Numbered from the stretch's first letter, positions 10,878 to 23,096 are shown. The stretch is 64,000 nt of DNA from Oreohelix idahoensis (GCA_024509875.1 JAMPIV010014844.1:705001-769000); one strand, 5' to 3'. The notes: generated by a model not told the origin, from the sequence alone. A program made the numbers and translations.

Positions 10878-12107
10878 TAGGGTTCCCATAATGTTTTGTT
10901 CAAAAACCGGGACATTTCCAAATTTTTACCTAAAAAACCCAGGACATTTTGTAAAAAAATTGGGACATGTTAAAAATTAAGGTAAAGCACAAATAAATCT
11001 ATTATATATTATATGTTGCACTTAAAATAAGATACTGGTATAAAAATACACACATTAACTAACACAACTTCCACTTTAAAAAAAAATTCTAAATTACAAA
11101 CATACTTAATTAGAAAAATCGCACCTTTAAAAAATACACAATAGTCAAGTTTATATTTCAGATTCATCAGAATATTTATCAGATTTATGGGCCTGTTCAA
11201 GAAGTTTTTTTTTCTTCTGATATTTGGACATAGAACTCAGCACAAGAGAAATCCTTAAAATTGGCATTTATAATGGCAAGCTTTCACTGTCTCAATTTTA
11301 AGTCTGTTTTTTTTTTTTTTTTCGTCTGTCCAAAGCGCATTTATTAATGAAAAAATACGTTCAACAGCTGCATTGGATCCTGGCAGTGCCAAACAAAAAC
11401 TAACTAGGCATTTCAGGTTCTCAGCATTTATATCCTGCTTTGTAAAATGAGCGAACATCTCACACCATTTTTCACTGACACTTTGATCCTTCAGTTCACT
11501 AGACACATCAAATTTGCTTTCACAATATTTTTTCACACATGCAAACTCATCAAATAAGTCCTCTTCATTCACAGTAAAATTTGGTGACACTGTCTTCTTG
11601 AATATGTAGCTTTCTTGGATGTTCTTCCAAGTCACAGACTCCTTTCCCTTCAAATGGATCCAATCCATAGACTGAAGAGGCGTAAGAAATGGTGTACACC
11701 ACTCCTGAATATATTCAATGCAGGTGTCATAGAAATCTACTGCATAGCTTTGAAACTTTTCAACTGTTATGTGTCCTTCTTTTTCTAATACTTGCAACGG
11801 ATTTCTCACAGTAGTAGTAAGAAACTTTTCTGCCTTCCTGTAGTTAAATCATTTGGTAGATGCTCACTGAACACTGTTTTGGTCGACTAACGAATTTTTG
11901 TTCGAGATTCAAACCGAGGGTTCACTGTAACCGGAAATTGATAAAGTAATACTACTAAAACACGGAATAAAATCTGTTACCCAAAGATTTTTTTTTTTAG
12001 GAAGGACCCTTAAAAAGCGGGACATTTGAAATAAATTCGGGACACCGTGACATTTTATTAAAAAAAACGGGACTGTCCCGGGAAAAACGGGACGAATGGG
12101 AACCCTA
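10878..12107 (-). mobile_element. hAT DNA transposon, internally deleted, with TIRs and 8-bp TSD
   Basis: The element is 1230 bp, bounded by TAGGGTTCCCAT at 10878-10889 and its inverted copy ending at 12107. It is flanked by the identical 8-mer CTCTAAAA at 10870-10877 and 12108-12115. An 8-bp duplication and a short TIR of this form are diagnostic of hAT. Inside both ends the motif GGGACA or GGGACT recurs (for example near 10907, 10942, 12020, 12039, 12068 and 12088), forming a subterminal repeat zone likely to bind transposase. Only the C-terminal transposase part remains, so this is a deletion derivative of a larger autonomous element. It was probably mobilised in trans. Confidence 0.93.
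11255..11809 (-). pseudogene. hAT transposase C-terminal fragment (dimerisation domain)
   Basis: A 184-residue frame ending in the hAT C-terminal dimerisation motif: LVSFCLALPGSNAAVERIFS, then a short stretch, RLKIETVKA. The preceding 120 residues are the helical region that normally lies between the last catalytic residue and this domain. The BED zinc finger and the catalytic DDE core are missing, and no upstream part is visible before the right TIR. A T-rich run at 11308-11322 encodes an extra Lys tract that disrupts the spacing of the motif. It cannot be an active transposase alone. Confidence 0.9.
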
Positions 12108-12494
12108 CTCTAAAATCTATAAAAATGCATGAAATCAATGCTTATTATGCATCAGTATGTTAGAAGATGAATAAACTGTGTGTCTGTGGTATTTGTAACA
12201 GTAATTTATTACAATTTAATAATCCAAGGTCAAAATAATTGCAGAATTGTCATAAAAATGTACATAAACTGTACCAAGAGTTGCTCAACAATGTTTACAA
12301 TTTTGTTTTGTAGTGGTATATTCTGGTATAACTGAGTGTGAGGTGCTGATTTTATTGTTGATGGCACTGTGTGAAGAAGGAATATTCTGATTCTGTCCAA
12401 GTCCACCCAGTTCCTTAATTAGTTCTTCCGTAAAATCTGTTTGAAGGTAACGGTTAGGTCTTTCTTGTTCTTCAACATCAGGATGATCCTTTCT

Positions 12495-13165
12495 TTACTC
12501 TTGAAAAATTATATAGCTGTTTACTCTAGCAATGTCACGAAAATAGAATAATAAGCTTTTCCAATATTTGTTTGTTTTCCTAAGAACATTATATTTATTA
12601 ATTAATTGGTCACGTTTATCTACCCCACCCATACGAGTGTTATATTGTTTCACTACTTTAGATTGCTTAACTTTTAACTCTCTAAATTTCCCATTAATTT
12701 TTGTTCTTTCAGTAACTTCTGAATATCCACTATCTGTCATAAAATTAGACATGATAAAAACTGTTTTATTATCCCTACACTGTATTGTTAACATCTCCCT
12801 CTCCCTCATGCAAGACATGTCACTGTGAGCTGATTTTGTTTTCAAATGATTTTATTTCTTTAAAGACTTTGGAAAACCTCTTCTTTTTGTTTGTAATAGT
12901 GTCCCATGCACAAACACCGTTCTTTAAAAGATATTGTAAAAAATGTACACTAGTGTAAAAATTATTTTAAAAATACGCGATAACCTTGATTAATATGAGA
13001 CTTTATTAGTCTCACAGCTACATCATAAGCCAAACCAAATGGAGAAGCTTGGGTATCCTTACCAAAGTAATTTTAAAATCATATGTATATCCTGTGTCAA
13101 GCTCAATAAGGATCCATAATTTCATTCCCGATGTAGTTGACTTATAGCGTCCACCATTTTATGGT
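12495..13165 (-). pseudogene. piggyBac-type transposase relic
   Basis: The strongest part (12845-12495) carries the conserved C-terminal segment VVKQYNTRMGGVDKRDQLIN, followed by RKTNKYWKSLLFYFRDIARV, characteristic of piggyBac (DDE_Tnp_1_7) proteins. Further upstream on the same strand, in other frames between about 13165 and 12900, are KSTTSGMKLWILIELDTGY and the remains of KERCLCMGHYY, in the right order. At least two frameshifts and several stops separate the parts. No TIR or TTAA duplication was located. The hAT element at 10878-12107 lies just downstream and may have inserted in this element's 3' region. Confidence 0.85.
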
Positions 13166-14300
13166 CTGTTTTATTTTTTTCACTATGTATCTGTTCGGTT
13201 TTGTAAATATAGATCCTTAGCAACCGTTGCTATAGATGGGTAAGCTTTAAAAAATGAAGTAGAGAAGTTCTTGTTCACAATAAATGTTAAAATCATTACT
13301 GATTTTAATAGAAAATAGGGTATAGTAACTATTTAAATGGCAGTTTAAAAAAAAAAAACGACTTCCCCACCATACTCCGACTGTGTTTAAGATGTCAGTC
13401 TCTCACCCGTCCTCCAAATGCTAAATAGAATAATCTACTACAGTAAGGACACACAGCAAACATCAAATGGCAGTTAGAATGAAAGGGATTCTGACCACAG
13501 ATAACATATAAATCTGTTTATTAAAGAAAATCCACAACATGAATGAAAGGAAAAAAAAAATAATGCCTTCACGATCTCTGAAGGCTAATGAATCACAACC
13601 ACTGAAAAAACTAACACACCACTTCGCTCAATCACACCAGCAAGCGTCTCCGTCTCACGCCCACACCAACAACACCCATACTCTTCCGTACACAAACGTA
13701 TTGTCAAATTAAAAGGGGGTACACCCAGCCAAAAATGGGTTATTTTTATTAAAAAATTAACAGAAAAATAACTAACGAACTTGTTGATATAAAATTTGGG
13801 CACATGTTACAAGAGATATTATATTTTATGATGAACAAAGTTTACTTTATAAATTTTAATGTTTTCTGTGAAAATAATTAATTAACATGAAGTGATGAAA
13901 AAAATGAAAGGAAAACACCCAATGCACCTGGGAATGAATTTCACTCACATAAAAAGTGCAAAGAATGCCAAACCAGCAGATAATGTGCATAACATCCCTA
14001 CCTATGGCGTGAACCACCCAAAAATGTCTACCCCAATGAGCTTTGTAGATATGGTTCTTGCAATATGACCCTTTTAAATAGCATAAATTTAGAAATTTGT
14101 ATAGCAATATCTCTGTTTCTATACCATGTAAGAAAAAAGTGGAGGTTCATGGCATAAATGATAACATGCGCTATAAGTGTGCAAAATTTGAAGGCTATAG
14201 CTTTAAAATTGTAGGTAATATCACCGGAACTGTGAATTGCAGGCCCTGTTTTCGTTAAAGTTTAGTTTTTAAAATGTTAAAACACTTATCTGATAAGAGC
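13166..14300. other. Noncoding stretch between transposon relics
   Basis: AT-rich sequence without a supported gene. The part next to 14300 is probably the 3' untranslated region of the Mutator-like relic. Short frames at 13585-13803 and 13856-14107 have no recognisable features. TIRs for either flanking element were not found here. Confidence 0.4.
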
Positions 14301-15290
14301 TCAGTATCCCCCAGGAAGATACGGCTGATCCTCTCTTTGTGTCTGCTCTTTATCCAGGACAAGCCTCCTACATCTCTTGGCTCTTCTTGCTTCAAGAGAA
14401 GCAGCTTTAACTTTCCTTTGTGAATGTTTTATGCGAAGACTGTCTTTTTCTACACAGAATGTATGCATAAATTTTCCCAGCTGAATGTCCCATTCCTGAA
14501 GGATTGTTTTCAGGCTGTTAGCTCCATCATTAAAGATGCACACAGCAATTGCAACAGCTGTATTTACAGTTGAAAGTCCTTAATTTTTTATTTTAGGGCA
14601 ATATTTCCATATTAAACTGTTCAATGATTCATTAAAATTTTGAGTGTAACCTTGCAGGCACTTTCTCAGTAATTCTGTCTTGGAGAGGTCTTTGAATATG
14701 GGCTTAATAGCCTCCATGACAGTAATTGGAAGGTTTCCCTTGTGCTTAAGGTCATTCACTATGCCATCTCTGACAGCCTGTTTGTAGGGACACCAGTCAA
14801 TGTTGCAAAAGTTATGAACAGGATTATCATCTGTTGATGTCTTATGGAAATACGCCGCCCAAACGTCTTCTCGCATTTTGCAAAGGTTGTTTTTGTTAGC
14901 TTGTATGGCATTTCCATAGTATACCTGTAGCTTATCAATGACACTATCTGTTAGTCTACCCTTACCACCTATGGATTTATCATCAGGCAAAGACTTCCCT
15001 TTAGAAAGTTTCTTAAAGGTTTCTCAGCTGAGTACCCATTCTTTTCTGAACATGACCCACACATTCAATTTTTTCTATCAGACAATCCTCTCCATAAGAC
15101 TTGGATTCAAACACCTTTTTGAAACTGTTAGTGTCTCCATCCCCAATGAACTTTGTATACCTGAGGTTATACTTGTCTGCTGAGCAAGAAAAAATGTTAC
15201 AAACTACTGCTGCTTCCATTGACCCTGAGGATCCGTGATGGGTCATCGTACAAACCTCAGCATGACTTTGTTTCCATTGTTGAAATTATG
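14301..15290 (-). pseudogene. Mutator-like transposase relic
   Basis: Frames at 15246-15013, 14990-14580 and 14543-14301 form one degraded protein. The first has HHGSSGSMEA, KFIGDGDTNSFKKV and EKIECVGHVQKRMGT, the signature of the Mutator-like transposase domain found in many invertebrate proteins. In that family the D of GDGD is a catalytic position. The second carries LTDSVIDKLQVYYGNAI, the spacer CPYK and QGYTQNFNESLNSLIW. The third is a basic tail. Only one 1-nt frameshift (near 15018) and one TAA (14580-14582) break this part, but the N-terminal third is lost at a stop near 15291. Confidence 0.8.
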
Positions 15291-18200
15291 GATCCTAGTC
15301 GAAACATTTAATAACATCGACAGACATGTTATAATTTTACTCATAACAGATGACTTGAGCTTCAGGCAGGTGGATAGTACTGGCAAGGGACGATTATCTG
15401 CAAAATCTGCCAAATCTACTCAGGGTTCACTGGGTCTTACAGGGTCGCCGACACGACTCGATGGCAAAGGTAGCAGCCTGTTTGACTGGAGATGTATATC
15501 GTGCTAAAGGCTGTGAGTATGTACTCCAAGGTGACAGGACGTAAATGGGTCAGGCAATATTGCACCGAAGAGTGGATGGCAACGGCAACAGCCCGTAGGC
15601 ACTAGCAATATGTATATTAGCAGCAGATATATTTATGACTGGCAAGGTGACGTTTATTCCCCTGCTCTGCTTCCTAACTATTCACACAGGTAAAACCCAG
15701 CCATGCGTTACCGCTTTTCAAGCCGCGAGGCGATGGGCCCGTGGCATCTAAGGGTAAAATATTCATCCCTACTTGTGCCCCACCCACTGTGGTACCAGGC
15801 GAAACTCAAATATTACGCATCCAACCATTACATGTAAATTATAAACTAGAAAAAATACCGAAATGAGAATAGAGTGCCGGCCCGAGGGGTATTTGCCCAA
15901 CATTAGAGTTGCCACGTGGTGAATTTACAAAATAGCTGTGCAATCAAACAAAATACATATAATGTAGCAAAAATCTTTACATAATTATTTATACCCATGT
16001 CTAAATGGAAAACTTTGGTCAAATAAATATACATCAGCTCGATTCTGTCTTTCAAAAAATACCCTCTTTTGGCATAACTCTTAGCAGAGTTTAAATTGGA
16101 AGCGTGCTTAATAAAAAGATCAGAAACTCCCGGTCACACACAATTTTTGTTACTTTAAGAAACATATATATAAAGAGGAAATAAAGTAACATGGGATCTC
16201 GACTCTAGATGATTAAGCTAGAACCCCAATAATTTAAGCTGTCAACTTAATAACACTTTGCTAGGCCGCAAAGATCCCCGTAGAGACAAATGGTAAAGAG
16301 TGCTAGGGACGTTTGGCTTAAATAGTAAAATAGAGTCTTCAGTTGGCTTAGCGTAGCTTTCGCCCGCGCACGAGATGAAACAAATACAGACGTAAGACTT
16401 GCGGGAGAGAGTCCACGGCTGCCTCGTGAGACGGGAAGCTGACCAACACGCTGATTAATTTATGGTTAAGTTTATTTATCATATTAAACTTACGACACAA
16501 CATATAAAATTTACATCAAAAAGAAAGCATATACAAATAGTCATCAAATTCAAGAAAATACTACAAGGATGATAGACCCGTTATGATCTGCCATCTAGGT
16601 TTAGCCCCCCAGTCCCGTTTAGGAAAAATAAGATGGCCCAAAGAGGATCAATGATACATTAGCGGTAATCAAATGATTTTCCCCTGTTAAAGGTATGGAT
16701 AGACTTAGATATACTCTGATCTATTCTAAGGGAATATATGGTTAGCAATACTTGCATGCGGACAATTAGAACAGCAAAATGGGTGCCAAATTTCAACAAA
16801 TGGAGAAATCACTCAGTCCTACATTCACTATAAACATTCAGCCGTGTACACGTGCACATACTCACTGTTTTGGTATACATATCTGGGAAACACACTTTTG
16901 TTAGGACATTCATATACAGAATCACCAGAGGCAGTCGTAACCAAGAAAACCCCAGCTCCACAAAGTCAGATAGAATTCACTGCTTCGGGGAACGTTTCCT
17001 TGGTATTTCTTATACTAGGATATCTGTCTATGTCACATTTAAAAATCTTGTCCAGGCACGAAAGTTTACCGTGTCAATAGCTTAGGTTTGCTAGTAATAG
17101 GAATGTCAGGTCGGTGTCTTCTCTCAGTATAGGATTTACTTTGGTCACATCACCGATTTGTCCACAAAATAATCTAGTCGGACAATGTTAATGTTATTTC
17201 TTGAAATATTCACGCCGCCAGGCAGAAAATTTACGTAGAGTTTATGGAAGGATTTAAGATCTGGCTCAAGGCCCCGTATTGATCATTACAGTCTTTGGAA
17301 ACCCGTTAGTGGGATATAGTATTTCTGTCTAACTCTGTGGGCATATGCACTGTCAGCCCAGTGTTACTTGAGAAAACCCACGTGGTTCAAAATAAGGACT
17401 GTCTATTTCTTCACAAATATGAAACTCTTATTAAATGCCGGTAAAGTTCGGGTCACCCCAGTATTTCACTGTATAAAAGGAAAAGCACAGATAAATCATT
17501 TACATATTATGTACTCAATATAACTTACATTTTAAATAGCAAGCCGACCGCTTGACTTATAATTTAAAACTTCCCGAGAAATAAGTTATATAAAAAAAAA
17601 ATCGATCATCATGAATTAGGAATATCATGCGTATTCCGTCAATATTCACTGATGTCGCATCTAGCATTTATAAGTTAGATATAAAATATTCTCGACTGGG
17701 TAGTTAGCAGTTAAATTAACTTCATTATAGCCACATTATTGTTTAATGCTAGAAATTTATAATTTATCTTGCTCTCCACTGTAACTCGTCGACTAAAGAA
17801 AATAACAAACTATTAAAATAATCACTCGGCACACAGAACTAGTTTAAAATGAAATCGGCGATTTAACACTTAATAACTTTCCAAAATACTAGATATCTAT
17901 TTTATATAATATTTACCTCCAACACAGAAGTACTAAGAACTTAAACCACTTCGACCAAACTAAAGGCCATCTCTATTAACAGAGATTATTTAGAAATCGA
18001 ACGAAGGCTAGTTCTGTCTTACTGCGAAGTTACTGAGTGAAATGAAATAAAGTTTCAAACTAGGGTTAATATCTTAAAATTAGACAAAGGGCCCCAACTT
18101 ATTTCGCCAAGCGAAATTATCTCCCCTACACCCAACACTTACGTCAGCTTAACGCTTGTCGAAATCGCCATCAGTGACCGAGAGTACGAGTGAGTTGCAA

Positions 18201-18610
18201 ATCCCAGACAGCCTGGCTCCAGTGCGGATCGATTTTTCACGCTACGCCGGGTTTTTCTAACAAAAAACCTCATGCGTTTCTGCAAACTGTAGACAGCTGT
18301 CTCGTTCCTGAACTGTGAGGATGCCGGGTTTGACACCTTACGCTAGTGTCAGATGAAAAATGGTAGACCAAAAGTCTGCTCTTTAGTCTGGGTATGAAAC
18401 ATAATCACACCTTTCGTCTACTGACATCTATGTAATAGAATCACTATTGCGATTTCCCGTTTTGAGAAAAGAAACAGGTAAAGTTAAGGAATAGTATGCA
18501 AAATATATTTCGCAAACGAATGGGTGCAAAATATACAGGAAAAAGGAAATAACGAGAGATAACAAAATTTCAGAATTCTGGTGATAGAATAGGAAGACGC
18601 TATAGGCAAT
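15291..18610. other. No recognisable gene
   Basis: About 3.3 kb without a supported coding region. Short GC-richer islands occur at 15360-15480, 15640-15800 and 18120-18330 and may be old LTR or leader sequence, but I could not match them to anything else in the window. Frames of 77-90 codons here have no recognisable domain. Confidence 0.35.
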
Positions 18611-19303
18611 TTAATGATCAAAACCTACGTGACACATACCATTATTAGATGACGTATCATACTGTTTTAACTTAGTATGATACCTATCACCATGCGAGAC
18701 AGCAGGTGAGAAGCATGTCGTAGAAGACAGGCCAGCAGACATATGTACCATTCTTGTTTTCAATGTATTGGTAATAATTTTACCAAGTAATTTACCCCTG
18801 TTCTTAACATCAACTGCCTGTGTAACACCAATATTTCTATCAGTAAACCCTTTTTCATTTTTGACAACCTCAGAATTTTTCTTCAGATCAGTTTCATTCT
18901 TATGATGTCGCCATGACTGATTCCCAGCATCGGCAGTATTGTGAGGTCGTGGGAAGGTATATCTCCATCGGAATGATTTTCTAATCCTTACTGTGTGTGC
19001 CAATCTATTAACATCACGTTTAGTACTGATGGCAAGTCGATTACTGTTACTGCAAGAAAATAATTTCAGGTGTAGTACTAAATCCAGTAAATCATCTACT
19101 CTTTTCCTTAATTTGGTAATTTCATCATTTTTCCGTGAGAGTTTCTCACTTAGTCTATTACTCAGTCGATACTTTCTTCTCACTAATGAGTATGGAATCA
19201 CATGTAGACGACCTAACTGAAAGTTCGTCAATTTGCTGTTGCATTGCCTTTTCCTTTTCAGAATATTTGTTTTTTTCATACAAGAGCAATGTCTCAAAGG
19301 CAT
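18611..19303 (-). CDS. Unrecognised basic protein, second (overlapping) frame
   Basis: 230 codons, overlapping the end of the preceding frame by 146 bases and displaced by one nucleotide downstream (+1). It contains a further helix, YRLSNRLSEKLSRKNDEI then KLRKRVDDLLDLVLHLK, which looks like the continuation of the coiled coil. A Lys/Arg/His-rich tail follows (RIRKSFRWRYTFPRPHN; SWRHHKNETDLKKNSEV). I see no known domain. Its first ATG need not be used: the region before YRLSN may be only out-of-frame reading of the upstream frame. One 1-nt insertion, or a +1 frameshift, would join the two. Confidence 0.45.
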   Translation of the reverse strand: MPLRHCSCMKKTNILKRKRQCNSKLTNFQLGRLHVIPYSLVRRKYRLSNRLSEKLSRKNDEITKLRKRVDDLLDLVLHLKLFSCSNSNRLAISTKRDVNRLAHTVRIRKSFRWRYTFPRPHNTADAGNQSWRHHKNETDLKKNSEVVKNEKGFTDRNIGVTQAVDVKNRGKLLGKIITNTLKTRMVHMSAGLSSTTCFSPAVSHGDRYHTKLKQYDTSSNNGMCHVGFDH

Positions 19304-20060
19304 TTTCTTTTTTATCAGTTGATTCTTTTACTCTCCCCCTTGCAACTAATACTTCCTGAACTTTTGCCCTTTTCATCGAATCAACCTGTAATTTCAAAAG
19401 AGCAGTCTCAGATGTTAATTCTTGAATCTGAGTGACATGTGTATTACAACCCAACTTTAAAGCTGCATTAAGCTTGTCAACTTCACCACTGAAACTCTTT
19501 TCTTTGTCAACTAATTTTTTTAATGAGTTCACCTCATCCTCTAGCTCCTTTTTCTGTAGAGTAGTAAAATTATAAAATTTCAAATTATCCGATTTCAGAA
19601 GTGACACCGTATTATTCAGTGTTACCTTATCATATTCCAGGACGGACACCTTTTTTTCGTACTCTATTTTCAACTGCTGCAGCTCATCAGTAAGAGCCTT
19701 CTCTTTACAATGATGTTCTTTCTTTATCCGACCATCATAAACATCGTCGTCAAGTATAGTATGATGTATGCTTTTTAATATATGACCATGTTTAACATTA
19801 ATGTATTGTTCCAAAAACATACGGAGATCCCTCAGCAGGAAATCTGCCAAATCCTTAGCCATAATCATATGAGGAACATAATGACAATTATCATCAGCAT
19901 AATTCCTCAAATCTAATGCCGCCTGACCTAAAAAATGGTCCATCACAAATTCCTCAAGTGCAGGGTCTTGTAATCTATTATAGTCTTTAACATCCTGGAG
20001 AATATCCTCCAGAGCAGACCTTATGTTCTCCGTATCCATAGTGTTTAAGTATATTAGCAC
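19158..20060 (-). CDS. Unrecognised helical/coiled-coil protein, first frame
   Basis: A frame of 300 codons. The likelier start is the eighth codon (ATG at 20039, MDTENIRSAL), which has A at -3 and G at +4, whereas the first ATG lies in a poor context. Residues about 8-100 look like a compact helical domain (VKDYNRLQDPALEEFVMDH; KDLADFLLRDLRMFLEQYIN). Residues about 120-280 form a long coiled coil (ALTDELQQLKIEYEKKVSVL; LEDEVNSLKKLVDKEKSF). No membrane segment or signal peptide is seen. I recognise no family. The coiled coil seems to continue in the next frame at 19303-18611, so this may be the front of a longer protein. A retroelement Gag/ORF1 or viral origin is possible but unproven. Confidence 0.6.
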   Translation of the reverse strand: MLIYLNTMDTENIRSALEDILQDVKDYNRLQDPALEEFVMDHFLGQAALDLRNYADDNCHYVPHMIMAKDLADFLLRDLRMFLEQYINVKHGHILKSIHHTILDDDVYDGRIKKEHHCKEKALTDELQQLKIEYEKKVSVLEYDKVTLNNTVSLLKSDNLKFYNFTTLQKKELEDEVNSLKKLVDKEKSFSGEVDKLNAALKLGCNTHVTQIQELTSETALLKLQVDSMKRAKVQEVLVARGRVKESTDKKENAFETLLLYEKNKYSEKEKAMQQQIDELSVRSSTCDSILISEKKVSTE

Positions 20061-20842
20061 TCAACTCACTTAATCAAATATATATATATATATATGCCCA
20101 ATGGCTAGTTGCTTTACAAATTATGTGTAAGCACAAAATTATTTTTTTATTAATATTTTATATTACTATGCCCTACTCAGGCTAAATAACTAGTGGCTAA
20201 TGGCCTACTAGTGCACTGCTATTAATTTATTGCAGTGATATAATAATTTTCATAAATATTTATGTAACCAATGTTAATATCATATTATGAAAGGTTAATG
20301 AAGAAAATAGAACAGAATTAGTAAACAAAAGAATTATACAAACAATATCACACGACAAGATCGAATTACAAACAGCAAACGATTCTAAGAACTGAATAAA
20401 ATTCTACAAATGACAAAAATCAAGAAAACTGAAACTAGGTTAAACCACAACAGATCTAGAAATAGACTAGACAAGGACCCATTTTGACAGACACAGCTGA
20501 CATGTATAACTGAAAAATAGCTAGGTTAGATTTACGATATGTGACGAACAAATGACAAAACTAAGTAAAAAATGAAACCAAGTGTAATGAAAATACAATA
20601 TAGGTGAACGAAACTTCACAGCTAAACATCTAATATTGATCAAATCCAGTAACAGACAGGATAACTACGAGTTAAACTCAAGTCTCCTTCTGTTCAAAAT
20701 GGAGATGGATCAAATAACGGCCCTACTGAACGATTTTGAATCTTCCGGCCATCCGAAGAGGTATGGGTCAATTCAAAATTCCCTGCCAACCTCCCACGAA
20801 TATAGACAATAAATAGACATATAAATACATAAAACATGCATG

Positions 20843-20937
<95 letters not shown>

Positions 20938-22379
20938 CGAGAAGGATTGGCTACAGGACAAACTGGCTAAAAATTTTCAAGCCCAAAAAAATGGAACTTA
21001 ACTCGCAGCCGAAAAACATCTTCGTAGATACTCGAATGCTCCATAGGCAACGTCATGAACTAGACTGGTGACATGAATCATGCTTCAGGCCTCGTATGAG
21101 TAGTTTATTTGATCAAGTAAGGCCATTGGAAACTTGAAAACGTTTGATAATTGATTGAAGGCTTCAAACGACCTGACATTTTGTTGGAAATCGTCGGGGC
21201 GTTGTCATGACATCAATCACGCATGCGCCGTTCGTTGAAGTTGATGCAAATTTTCAATCGACAGGAACAGTTTTTTTAATTATCTGAAATAATCCTTTCC
21301 CAGTTTTCGTCTTGTTAATTTGTTGTAATTTCTGGACAATATCGTTCCCCATCACACTGGGTTACCATGTTGTTGTGTGTCGTCGGGGTTTGAGAAGAGT
21401 GGTAGAGTAATCGTGCTGAGTTGTTATTTGAATGGCGTAAGTGTCCTGCGTAACAATGTGTCAATCTTGAATAAAGTTAACAACTGTTCTCGTGGCTGGG
21501 TCCACATACAAGTACATTTAATGACGGTCATCATATGAATGCATGGCAGTAATTCAATACATACATCCTACAGTCAATAATGCATCGTCGCATGTCAGCC
21601 TATTTGCTCGCAATGCCGGCAAGCGGAACCATTAGTGTAGTGAAAAATGACAGCTGGCGATAAAAGTATTTATAATAGTACTCCCTGAATTGTCTTCTTC
21701 ATAAGGAACATACTCATCAATATCAGATGCTCAAATACTGCATCAGTAGAATTACAGTGGCAACCTTCGGTTAATTATAAGCCACGTAGGAAAATCTGCA
21801 AACTTTAACGACCTTGGGAGTAGTAATAATCCACGTCCTGCTTGGACGGATTTCAACAACGAAAGGTCAAGAAGGACCGTTGCCTGCCTAGTGCATTGCC
21901 TTACTACGTCATCCTATTATACGTGACGTCTACCCATAATCGCGTTCACTAACTATACTTTATAGTGTACAATACATGTTACCCTCAGATAAATATGTTA
22001 GCGCGTAAATTTAAACTGGTAACAAATTTAAACGAGGCCAACATGTAATATACATAAATATATCTTAACAACCACTCAGACCAAAGTGTCAGACATTTCA
22101 ATTAAATCACGACCCTTACCTGTTATTTAGTTACTGCGATGTTTTTTAAGACATTTATTTCATTTCATCAAAAAATAAACAAAGAAACAACCACAACAAA
22201 AGTCGCATTTGGATATTTGTTTTACCAATATACAGATGTCGCTAACTACAAGTGCAACACTTTTAAAATATTTATTATTTTGTTTGTTCGTCTCTCTTCA
22301 CTTCTTTCACAACCTCAGTATATCGTGGCTATCCATGAGTACTGAAATAATTCATTTTTATGGAGAGCATATTTATGAG
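20061..22379. other. Noncoding stretch with a dinucleotide array
   Basis: This is upstream sequence for the minus-strand coiled-coil gene. An ATATAT run lies about 40-60 bases before its start (20078-20094). The rest holds the (AT)n array at 20847-20935 and otherwise nothing I can name. Confidence 0.4.
20847..20935. repeat. (AT)n microsatellite, 89 bp
   Basis: An uninterrupted AT dinucleotide run of about 44 units. It creates a spurious Ile-Tyr frame on the minus strand. Confidence 0.99.
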
Positions 22380-22575
22380 ACATGTTTATTGGACTTAAAT
22401 CCAGCAACGTGGGAGGATGAAGCTGGAGATAGCACAAAGTGGCGATGCTATTTATGGCGCCACCTCAGATTGGGCGAAAAGAAGCTCACACAACAAGCAG
22501 AAGAGAGAAGAAAACGTTACCAGGAAAATAAGCAGCTAAATGCTGTCACCCCAGGGGGCGCATACCCATGGTCAG
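22380..22575 (+). pseudogene. LINE reverse transcriptase C-terminal fragment
   Basis: The frame at 22209-22616 contains NPATWEDEAGDSTKWRCYLW followed by EKKLTQQAEERRKRYQENKQ. This resembles the C-terminal tail after the RT domain of many APE-type LINEs, where a W...DR..W segment is followed by a charged helix. Only this piece is recognisable. The hydrophobic start of the frame (before about 22380) is probably unrelated sequence. Confidence 0.55.
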
Positions 22576-22981
22576 TTATGACTGAAGGCGCTATTATTAT
22601 TTATGAGACAGAGTAGGGAAATTCGAAAAACCCGCATTATGCATAAGGCTGAAGAGAGAGAGAACAGCCCGAACTGGAATGGGTTGTTTTTCTACCAACA
22701 TCAATTGTGAAAGAATTCACTCCTTCGTGTCGGTTGTTTTACGACCTTGCAGAATTACACCAGTCCGTCTGTCACTTGTGTGCTGCTCAATTACTTTAAG
22801 ATTGTTAACGTACTTTTTAAACAATTATTAATACAAATTTTAACATATCATTATAATTTTGTGTTAGCTTTATTTTTTTAAATTATCAGTTAGACGTAAC
22901 TATTGATTTATTAAATATTATAATACCTTCCACCTACGGTGTCTATGCTACATCCTTGCTATTTCATGGAAAGACAAAGCA

Positions 22982-23096
22982 ATACATAATACAGTTGAGT
23001 GTTGATACATAATACAGTTGAGTGTTGATACATAATACAGTTCAGTGTTGATACATAATACAGTTCAGTGTTGATCCATAATACTTTTCAGTATAA
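22982..23096. repeat. 23-bp tandem repeat, about 4.5-5 units
   Basis: The unit is ATACATAATACAGTTGAGTG plus TTG. The first two units have TTGAG and the next two have TTCAG. The last unit is degenerate. No gene overlaps it. Confidence 0.95.

Noticed and set aside
20773..20961. Ile-Tyr repeat protein on the minus strand
   Set aside because: It is the translation of the (AT)n run. The same applies to the frame at 58335-58529.
22209..22379. Hydrophobic N-terminus of the 22.2-22.6 kb frame as a signal or membrane segment
   Set aside because: The recognisable part is a LINE tail. The upstream residues are probably chance coding in AT-rich DNA.
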